Assembly (NCBI RefSeq): GCF_900198195.1
Contig: NZ_LT899436.1
Location: 806,001-870,000, forward strand
Source of the DNA: Tenacibaculum jejuense
GTDB lineage: Bacteria; Bacteroidota; Bacteroidia; Flavobacteriales; Flavobacteriaceae
Direction of reading: 5' to 3'
Length of the DNA stretch: 64,000 nt
In this document: one piece after another, positions 28,801-34,829 of the stretch
Position numbering within the stretch: the first letter of the stretch is position 1
Layout of the letters: every line of letters starts with the position of its first letter
The notes under the pieces: model-generated
What the model was told of the DNA's origin: nothing
Database searches by the model: none
What the model saw: only the letters and a program-made list of their open reading frames with translations
Translations under genes and position numbers: made by a program

Positions 28801-31636
28801 AGACTTTAGGCAAATACATCGTAGTAATGTAATTTTAGAATTAAAATCTAAAACAGGAGCAAGTTTAATGGATATAAATCCAGATGAATTTGAAGTTCTA
28901 ACTGATAGAAATGTACTCTACGAAGTAGTAGACAAGAAATTGTCAACGGAAACAAATATTTGGACAGTTAAAATCAAGGAAGTTGATGGAGGAGTTAGCT
29001 CTGTCAATCCAAATTTTGTTCAAATAGATGATGTTACGACTAAAGTTAATAATGTATCACAACACATCACAAGAGTAGTTCATAATCCAGGGCAATTCAG
29101 AAAAGTAAATAAAACTTTCAATAATAAAGAGTACGAATTAGAAGGGTTTATAGGTGTTCATACAGAAAAGTCATTAAAAGATTATATAGAGAAATACGGA
29201 GGAGATTACGCTATAGAAAATAGAAAAGGAGATGCTAATGGAGTGTATCAAGGAGTTCCTATCTTATATTCTGAAGGGAAAGAGTACGTGAAAGTTACGG
29301 GGAAATTAATGTATCACAAAGGTGTTGGTAAAGGTCAAAAAGTAGGAGGACTTTCTACATTTTTCCCAGACACTATGTCGGATGATGAAATTCTAGAGAA
29401 TGCTATTCATGCGATACAGAATAATCACGGTCCAGTACCAGATCACAATGTTCCAAACTCTCAACTCTTATATGGTTTTTCAAAAGACGGAAAAATTGAA
29501 ATCAGATTTAAATTAAATTCAGATGGAAAAATAGGAACATTCTATCCTGTACCAAAAGAGTTAAATAAATTACCTCGTATAAGAAGTTTTGCAACTACTA
29601 GTGATGTTCAAAATAAAATTAAAAAGATTTTAGAGGATAATTCTGGAATATTCCCTAAAAACTTAGACTTATTAGATTTTAATTTAGGAACTAATAACGA
29701 TGATATCATCGATATTATCATTCATTCTAATGCTAAAGGTGAGTTTATAATGAATGTAGAAGGACAAGAGAAAACATTATCAGCTTTAGCTTTAGCAAGA
29801 GTGTTAGATCAAGTTCCAGCAAATCAAAAAGTTCGTATCCTATCATGTAATTCTCATGAAGCTGCCTTAGAAATATCAAAGCTTACAGATGTTCCTTTTT
29901 ATGCTTCTCATGGAGTGGTAAAGTTATATCCAGACGGAGTAATTGTTCACGATACACCATTTCAAAGATATCATAGAGGAGCGCGAAGTGATTTAGGAGA
30001 AATCCCACCTAATACAACTCCAGGAAAAGGGACTCCTATTGAATTAGGAAAACTAGATGGAAGTTCAGATTCAGATGCGATAATTAAAGTATTTGGAGAA
30101 AACTCAAACGGAGTAAAAGAAAAAGTTAAAGAGCTTGAATTTAATCAAAAAACGCTAGAAGATTTTATTGATGATTTTTCTAATCTTAGTAAAGAACTTT
30201 TAAAAGAAATCTCAGAAAATCCTGAATTAATAGAGGCTTGGAAAAGTATATATGATATTCATAAAGGAGAGCCATTTGTATTAACCATACCAGATTTAAA
30301 AGAGGTTTATAAAATTTTAAGTGCTGTAGGTGGATATAAAAAATGGAAACTAACACCTAGGGGTAAAGAAAATAAACTATGGGAACGTATCGAAATGGTT
30401 GATGAATCATTTGATGTTGTTTATGTAGGAGGAGAAAAAGAAGTATTCGGAGACTATGAAATATCAAAAATAGGTGAGTTAGGTTTAGACATCAAATTAG
30501 CTAGTTATTTACAAAGACAAGGAATAACATCAGAAGTTTTCAGACTAGTAATTCAAAAACACGAGCCAAAAGAATTTAAGGCAGTTTGGATAGAGACTAA
30601 CTACTACGAAGGAGGAAAATCTACCAACCTACAAGAGTATTTAAATAACTTACACTTAGGTCGTGAAAAAGCTGCTTTTGAAACACCTTCAGGAAAACTA
30701 GCTAAAAGGAATGGTTTTACAGGGGAACCAATTTTCATAGTAGATAGAACAGATGAAGTTCAAATAGTTTTTACCAAACCAGAATATCTTCTTAGAACAG
30801 AAACTAGAAAAATTTTCACTGGTCTTAAAGTAAATGTATACAAAGAAATTAATGTAATAATTTCAAAGGTAGAATCTCTTGAGCCTAAAATAGGAGAAGC
30901 TTTAATTAAAGATTTAAAAAGTGCACCTGAAAATACTATTAACGCCATTGTAAAAGATCCTGATTTAATTGATAGTTGGGTATTAATGAATCAGTTTAAT
31001 GGTTCTCAAAAAATGGATGCTAACTTCTTAAAATTCTTAAAAGGAGAAGAAGCGTTACACTCGTGGTCTGAGGTAATTAAGAGAAGAGTTAAGTTAAAAG
31101 AAAAATATCCAAGTTTATCCCTAGAAGAACTTACAGCTGTTTATCATTATTCACGATCTTATGGTTATGAATCTTTAAACAAAGCACTAAGAGGTATTGA
31201 GCCAATGACAGATGAACTTGAAGTGTTTGATAATGTACTTAAAAAGACATTAAATAAATTCCCAAAATATAGTCAAACAACTTACAGAGGAGCTAGAGTT
31301 GAAAAATCATTATTAGATAAATATAAGAAGGCATATAAAAATAAAACTCCTCATGAAGAAAAAGGATATATGTCTACAAGTAAGGATGATTTCACTGCTG
31401 AAAATTTCTCAACAAATCAAACGTCTGAAGGAAAGGTAAGAGTAATATTTACAGTTAAAAGTAAAAATGGTTTCGATATAGAGAATGCGTCTGGACATGG
31501 TCCTACATTTTCTTATACAATGAATGAAAGAGAAGTATTATATCAAAATGGACAAAAATTTAAAGTGACAAAGTTCAGGACGACAATTGATAAAAACTTA
31601 AAGAAGTTAGTTTACATCACACTTGAAGATTTATAA
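22853..31636 (+). CDS. Giant TANFOR-domain protein with multiple toxin-like domains
   Basis: A 2927-aa exported protein with a signal peptide (cut after LNAQ). Residues ~22-285 form a TANFOR domain (YPVQVTQTVLPPFSTKLSDY, LPEGVYSICWEV); an FN3-like domain ends near 380. A zincin motif, HELGHGAFQLKH, spans 833-844, and a hydrophobic helical stretch lies near 1512-1590. Then come: caspase-like domain 1 (H1726, C1769); ADP-ribosyltransferase 1 (R1947, S1976-T1977, E2012-x-E2014); an EndoU-type nuclease (H2103, H2155, S2168-T2169-FFP); caspase-like domain 2 (H2291, C2332); a possible further module (~2570-2645); and a C-terminal ADP-ribosyltransferase (R2812, S2841-T-S, E2892-x-E2894). Motifs are seen directly; activities and polymorphic-toxin identity are inferred. 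There is no T9SS sorting domain and no adjacent immunity gene is recognised. Confidence 0.85.
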   Translation: MKKVINLFIKLSIFLCCISLNAQRYPVQVTQTVLPPFSTKLSDYTTATNVKFRLNILLTDVVLNNRQVRLKLRIRGNGLDIRSREVVSGAPQIILNGGVLQQFTNLELGAFFQLNNLSGISPQDYNKPLPEGVYSICWEVIDVITNQQINNPSAGCSDVFLILNDPPFLNLPFKGDQLVAKDPMNIIFQWTPRHVNATNVSYDFELREIWDRNIDPQAAFLASPNYYTETLRNTTLLYDISKPVLLPKKLYGWRVKAKSLTGITENSVFKNDGFSEIFYFTYTNKCDAPSFILSEALNSKGVKITWQGSFDHKKFHLQYKREDIPDAEWFDVYTFNNQAQISNLKEGKTYLFRVGGSCNELNDPQQAFSYSTISQFTMPSKEEEATYNCGIIPEIDIQNLEPLKNIGINETFTAGDFPVTVKQIRGGNGVYSGKGFIVVPYLADTKIAVTFSSIKINEDYQLVEGVIKTTYDPTWGGVSDVNDAFNGGEGASGSTTVDFVIQDVQVDPNGDIIVIGTNGEIVELPGGEDQLITGSDGQTWSVDEEGNVTQSGEVAEGGATNTENTNGVNNQGEATAITAKGVVVTFKQASEALYGFDAHEKKSDGTKDLYKKLNDDYFIPYKAVANGQTEKIIAELNISDTSIKPQDIIFKTKDGIAIQKIDSTATSYTLELKGIYTDADVESQALIKQGDKYEVAGAFIQYQAKIKEVDVVLVNASDSNTQKIKEKLQNIYQSALVKLNIKEINDFTDVIANVVPDDVIDSGESGFAAQYTEQQRAINKELKRRNDFNQSAYYLILTSKKPSTKEEKGLMPLGRQFGYIYMNNGADERTVAHELGHGAFQLKHPFSIKSYGYNEQETNWLLDYGKGEKIPYVHWKEIHNPKLRLGIFDKDNDGQSVSTTMPIALSINEKKHNDKYYYGYLTPSGERIILSQEYRPIFFHGISNDTYNNVVAGTLIGFKKKFKDAQGQTQEKKYSATIINDEFLGYSDFEYKKPDIKDDYSFVVGLPYGTPDFDNGHWKNYKFKNKKITEYTGQDKPILSILSDDLQNLGLFNDLKSVKAIKYVNPTKILGEGQIKVTDREIKLLSGYYNSDEQQWFKDLLSNSGRESYTIAHNERREVFLIIKIAEIYNRYPEIFREFTKFFNNWDLLGFETKISFNPGKWDKENIPLDSIPSEKYNTWKKYLRLTESNDELYDFYQQFLIELFEFVKKEAEANIACLSEDFENKNKHELYECILRASEFELRDLPVKKQLIAIKKILSTSNSGGEIPDEKEIQIARLLQAISKNKNSYTETLKYLENEQVNYTWSVQTNNAVHTKKDSLPVWRALFENVEDKIFVVGEDNRQSIVRSIGQIFLGSKEYFVKQLQENINPELLTSMTFKDLKSLHDSFFTYENDYQNIFRRGWSDIEATAQGVGGITIYDEEDLYKSVDTKITDQDLINVRQKVKWGLFNSTTLKNEDLTPFQLVSFINISKNNLLKSFTAKDEQGNPQALFIPAFTLHYASETDRLTTKSDIIITTIDLLAFLPSGGVASLNTFGKFVYYADKVSSVSSMVGTAFKETDPTLTEFSNHLSLVSGIASLGGLSKKMTRLSTQEKLVDVIKSDVVLRDVIHKDVLKSTNNQVENVNNFAERILNKEFDLSAITKEQIDVTKEILENEIKYLRDFPGFKAAKVREAIAKVDQLGLEKLNITYKSVVDANLVSKEKIANALIELNKINNDGFIDIVVHGSKNKFVLDLPNGINELEASNLVDYIKNDKAYKNVKNFRLLTCANIDLAKDFARLLPEGYTVRAVDDIVRIHSDGGVTTVPRESNKPVGEWKDFTKQKDGTVKQKSAQSPKAPTSEHLSNFVQLGGNIDSKLEALLKQGTFKNIYDNLVSNPSLRKLEKYGLTIQEEASFVYYKDSFNGYIYDFSIGKQVDEEWRLFLEPLLESLGTGYSKLPKNTNTIYRGLQREEASKILALNVGERFDFEGAYKSFSTEYGVAEDFRQIHRSNVILELKSKTGASLMDINPDEFEVLTDRNVLYEVVDKKLSTETNIWTVKIKEVDGGVSSVNPNFVQIDDVTTKVNNVSQHITRVVHNPGQFRKVNKTFNNKEYELEGFIGVHTEKSLKDYIEKYGGDYAIENRKGDANGVYQGVPILYSEGKEYVKVTGKLMYHKGVGKGQKVGGLSTFFPDTMSDDEILENAIHAIQNNHGPVPDHNVPNSQLLYGFSKDGKIEIRFKLNSDGKIGTFYPVPKELNKLPRIRSFATTSDVQNKIKKILEDNSGIFPKNLDLLDFNLGTNNDDIIDIIIHSNAKGEFIMNVEGQEKTLSALALARVLDQVPANQKVRILSCNSHEAALEISKLTDVPFYASHGVVKLYPDGVIVHDTPFQRYHRGARSDLGEIPPNTTPGKGTPIELGKLDGSSDSDAIIKVFGENSNGVKEKVKELEFNQKTLEDFIDDFSNLSKELLKEISENPELIEAWKSIYDIHKGEPFVLTIPDLKEVYKILSAVGGYKKWKLTPRGKENKLWERIEMVDESFDVVYVGGEKEVFGDYEISKIGELGLDIKLASYLQRQGITSEVFRLVIQKHEPKEFKAVWIETNYYEGGKSTNLQEYLNNLHLGREKAAFETPSGKLAKRNGFTGEPIFIVDRTDEVQIVFTKPEYLLRTETRKIFTGLKVNVYKEINVIISKVESLEPKIGEALIKDLKSAPENTINAIVKDPDLIDSWVLMNQFNGSQKMDANFLKFLKGEEALHSWSEVIKRRVKLKEKYPSLSLEELTAVYHYSRSYGYESLNKALRGIEPMTDELEVFDNVLKKTLNKFPKYSQTTYRGARVEKSLLDKYKKAYKNKTPHEEKGYMSTSKDDFTAENFSTNQTSEGKVRVIFTVKSKNGFDIENASGHGPTFSYTMNEREVLYQNGQKFKVTKFRTTIDKNLKKLVYITLEDL

Positions 31637-31659
31637 AAATTGCATTTAAAGGAAAGAAG

Positions 31660-34089
31660 GTGAAAAGAGTAGTTAGTAGTATAGTTGTCTTTATATTGTT
31701 TGTATTTGCGCAGAGAGTTGATGCACAAAACTTAGATATTGAAGGAATAACAAAGTCAACAAAATTAAAGGTGAATGGTAATATCAATGCGAATGCGATT
31801 TACTATAATTCAAACACGAGAAATGCAAGAATACCATTTACGTATTTTGTGCAAGGTACTATTAATTTGAACTGGTTAACATTCAATGTACCTTTTACTT
31901 ACAGTTATTCAAATCAAGGAGAAAACTTTGATTATCAACTTCCTTTCAATTTTAACCGATTAAGTTTACATCCTCGTTACAAATGGATTCAAGCTCATAT
32001 TGGTGATGTAACGATGAATTTTTCTCCATATACGTTAAGCGGACATCAATTTACAGGTGGAGGTGTAGAATTAACACCTAATTTTCCGCTAAAATTTAGC
32101 GCGATGTATGGAAGATTATTAAGAGCTACAGAAGATGACGGAAATGAACAAACCTTACCAGCATATAAAAGAGTAGGATATGGAGCTAAGTTATCATGGG
32201 AAAAACCTCGTTATAAATTAGGACTTATTGGTTTCTATGCAAAAGACAATATAAACTCAATTTTACCAATTCCAGAGGAAAGAAATATAAGGCCTAAAGA
32301 AAATTTGGTAATTAGTTTAAGCGGAGAAACTACAATAGCAAGAAAATATATTATAAGAGCAGAATACGCATCTACAGCTATTACTCAAGATTTAAGAGCT
32401 GATAAAAGTACTATTTCACCAAATAATTTAGCAGGTTTATTTTTCAATAATAGAACATCAACTGAATTTTATAACGCTTTACGCGCTGGAATAGATTTAA
32501 ACTTAGGAGCAATGAAAGTCGGGTTAGGATATGAAAGAATTGATCCGAATTATGAAACTCTAGGAGCCTATTATTTTAATAACGATTTCGAAAATATTAC
32601 ACTAAACTTAGCTAGAACTTTATTTAACAATAAAGTAAATATTTCATTCAATTTAGGGTATCAAAGAGATAACTTAAACAATCAAAAAACTCAATCTTTA
32701 GGAAGAACTGTAGGAAGTGTTAATGCGACTTATCAAGTCACAGATGCCATTACTTTAACAGGAATGTATTCTAACTTTACATCTTTTACAAATCAAAACT
32801 TAAATCAATTCGATGATATAAACGATAACGATCTTACAGATGAAGAACAGGAAGCTTTAAATTATAGACAGTTATCGCAAAACGCAAATGCAAATTTAAA
32901 TTGGGTGCTTTCTAAAAAGAAGAATAGTACTCAAACGGTAAATTTAAATTATTCACTGGCTTCATCTGCAAATGAAGAAAACGGAATAATTAGAGTTGGA
33001 CAAGCAAACAATTTTCATAATGGAAATGCAGTATATACAATCGGCTTTCCTCAGAATTCTCTAACAGTTTCTTCTTCGGTCAATTATAGCTATAATGACA
33101 TCGGAAGAGATAACAGTAATGCTTGGGGAACTTCGTTGAATTTAAATAAACTATTTTTCAAAAATAAACTGAATACAACTTTAGGAGCCGCTTACAATAA
33201 CAGTATAAACAAAGAGATTAAAACAGGAGTTTTAAACTTTAGAGCAAGTGCAGGAACAGTTTTAGCAAAAAAACATAATATTAGTTTAAACGCAATTCAA
33301 CTATTTAGAAATACGACGAACGTTTCAGATTTAAGCGAGCTTACCTTAACGTTTAATTACAGCTATGCGTTCGATGTTTCTAAACCTAAAATAGAATTCA
33401 ATCGAACACCTAGAGAGAAAAAAGTTAAAACACCAAAAATCAAAAAAGAGAAAGTGTTTAAGTTTTCATACAGGAAACATACTTTTGAAGGGAAACATGA
33501 AAATATTACCAGAGAGATTAAAACTTTAGTTGAACAAGAAGAATTTAAAACAGTCAAAGGATTAAAGCAAGTTTTAAATGATTTAGAACTGTTGGCTATA
33601 GATATGAAAGAGCATGAAAATGGAAGTAATAAAAAGTATAAGAAAACAGCTATAAATTATCTAGACCTATTATACAAATACAAAGATTTTTCTGATACTT
33701 ATCATGATATTGCTTTTAAGAGTTTACAAAAGTTATATACACAAGCTGTCGCTCTAGATGAAAGAGTAAAACAAGATTATATTAGGTTAAGAAACTTAGT
33801 GAATGCAGAAAAACAAATGGGGAATTTTGTACTCGAAAGTGATGAGAAAGATCTTTTAGCAAGAGAAAAGAAATACAAAGCACACACCTGGATGCAAGAG
33901 CAATTAGTAAGTTTAACTTATGAAGATGTTATAAATGATAAAGGATTGTTAAAAGAGTTTAAAGAGAAGTATTTAGATAAAGTTTTCTCTATGATCATGA
34001 ATAAGAAATCTGAAAAAGAGATAGAAGATTATTTCTCACTTAAGTATGCTAAGTTTTATCACGATAATGCTCCAGTTAATAAAAAGTAA
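31660..34089 (+). CDS. Outer-membrane beta-barrel protein with helical tail
   Basis: An 809-aa protein starting at GTG (31660), followed directly by a good signal peptide (KRVVSSIVVFILFVFAQRVDAQ). Residues ~25-590 contain many amphipathic strands with Tyr/Asn/Gly turns, such as LTFNVPFTYSYSNQG and ANLNWVLSKKKNSTQTVNLNYS, typical of an outer-membrane barrel. After a basic linker (PREKKVKTPKIKKEKVFKF) the last ~200 residues are charged and alpha-helical, and may sit in the periplasm. It starts 23 nt after the giant toxin-like gene and ends the operon. I infer an export channel or surface anchor for the operon products, but no specific porin or secretin family is recognised. Confidence 0.82.
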   Translation: MKRVVSSIVVFILFVFAQRVDAQNLDIEGITKSTKLKVNGNINANAIYYNSNTRNARIPFTYFVQGTINLNWLTFNVPFTYSYSNQGENFDYQLPFNFNRLSLHPRYKWIQAHIGDVTMNFSPYTLSGHQFTGGGVELTPNFPLKFSAMYGRLLRATEDDGNEQTLPAYKRVGYGAKLSWEKPRYKLGLIGFYAKDNINSILPIPEERNIRPKENLVISLSGETTIARKYIIRAEYASTAITQDLRADKSTISPNNLAGLFFNNRTSTEFYNALRAGIDLNLGAMKVGLGYERIDPNYETLGAYYFNNDFENITLNLARTLFNNKVNISFNLGYQRDNLNNQKTQSLGRTVGSVNATYQVTDAITLTGMYSNFTSFTNQNLNQFDDINDNDLTDEEQEALNYRQLSQNANANLNWVLSKKKNSTQTVNLNYSLASSANEENGIIRVGQANNFHNGNAVYTIGFPQNSLTVSSSVNYSYNDIGRDNSNAWGTSLNLNKLFFKNKLNTTLGAAYNNSINKEIKTGVLNFRASAGTVLAKKHNISLNAIQLFRNTTNVSDLSELTLTFNYSYAFDVSKPKIEFNRTPREKKVKTPKIKKEKVFKFSYRKHTFEGKHENITREIKTLVEQEEFKTVKGLKQVLNDLELLAIDMKEHENGSNKKYKKTAINYLDLLYKYKDFSDTYHDIAFKSLQKLYTQAVALDERVKQDYIRLRNLVNAEKQMGNFVLESDEKDLLAREKKYKAHTWMQEQLVSLTYEDVINDKGLLKEFKEKYLDKVFSMIMNKKSEKEIEDYFSLKYAKFYHDNAPVNKK

Positions 34090-34095
34090 AAGACC

Positions 34096-34497
34096 TTATT
34101 TTTTAATAAAATCTTTTTCAATGTCTCTAATATGAATTGCTTTCAATGATAGTAAACTAAATAATAGGCCAACAGCGTAATAACACTTAGGTGTCCCACG
34201 TATAATAGTTTTAGGACATACAAACTCGCCTTTTATATGCATAATTGAGGCCAGTGTAGCAGCCAAAAAAGCAAATCCTATGGTGATAAAATATAGATAA
34301 TGTTTCTTGTTTAAAATGTGTACTGTTAATGCAGTTACAAAACAAGATAACATAACATAGCATACAGGAATTTGTTGTACTTTCGGACAAGCATTTCCAG
34401 TTTTAATTTCTTCAACAACAACTCTACTAATAGCTAAAATTCCTACAGTAAAGAACAAATAGATGGTTATTGAAATTAAATTTCGAAATGCTTTCAT
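34096..34497 (-). CDS. Small membrane protein with paired CPK...PxCY motifs
   Basis: A 133-aa protein with four predicted membrane helices. Each helix pair is preceded by a similar cysteine motif: ACPKVQQIPVCY (residues ~36-47) and VCPKTIIRGTPKCYY (~94-108). The repetition suggests an internal duplication, with the cysteines on one membrane face, perhaps forming disulfides or binding metal. It is convergent with the exported-protein operon, with only 6 bp between stop codons, so it is unlikely to be part of that operon or its immunity gene. No family name can be given. Confidence 0.7.
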   Translation of the reverse strand: MKAFRNLISITIYLFFTVGILAISRVVVEEIKTGNACPKVQQIPVCYVMLSCFVTALTVHILNKKHYLYFITIGFAFLAATLASIMHIKGEFVCPKTIIRGTPKCYYAVGLLFSLLSLKAIHIRDIEKDFIKK

Positions 34498-34780
34498 TAA
34501 TTAATTTTGGTTTACTATAGTTACCTAAATTGAGATCCTTCATCGGATCTTTAGTCAATTTTTAGAACTATTATTTATAGTTAATGTAGTAATTAATGAA
34601 TGGGGATTCACAACATTACTTTTATATACTGAACACTTACGTTTTGTATTTAATCAAAACATAAATAGTTAATAATTAGATAAAACTACATAATTTTCTG
34701 CAACAATCAAATCTTGATGAGTTTCATTGTTAAGAATGAACAATAATTAAATCGATTTATAACCAGTATGTTAGCAAACA
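34498..34780. other. AT-rich intergenic region
   Basis: A 283-bp gap between divergent genes. I see no ORF of note, no RNA gene and no repeat. The promoter and operator of the downstream operon begin at 34781. Confidence 0.5.
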
Positions 34781-34829
34781 TTTGATTTTATTAAAAAATC
34801 GAACTATATTTGAAAAAATAGTTCGATTT
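34781..34829 (+). promoter_or_regulatory. Promoter with overlapping 12-bp inverted repeat (probable TetR operator)
   Basis: A -33 TTTG (34781-34784) and a -7 TATATTTG (34805-34812) are 20 nt apart. A perfect inverted repeat, AAATCGAACTAT (34796-34807) and ATAGTTCGATTT (34818-34829) with a 10-bp spacer, brackets the -7 box and the expected start site and ends at the ATG (34830). A bound dimer would block RNA polymerase. The operon's last gene encodes a TetR regulator, the natural candidate ligand. The TTG at 34782 could be misread as a start codon but is the -33 element. Confidence 0.75.

Noticed and set aside
22853..31636. RHS/YD-repeat or contractile-injection toxin
   Set aside because: No YD repeats, no VgrG/PAAR, tail or sheath genes are present; the N-terminus is a TANFOR domain.
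34087..34116. Terminator between the exported-protein operon and the convergent membrane-protein gene
   Set aside because: The hairpin is imperfect and nearly all A-T, with the stem interrupted; too weak to call.
34782..34829. TTG start for the desaturase fusion
   Set aside because: The TTG is part of the -33 promoter element, and the stretch is the promoter/operator; the ATG at 34830 is the start.
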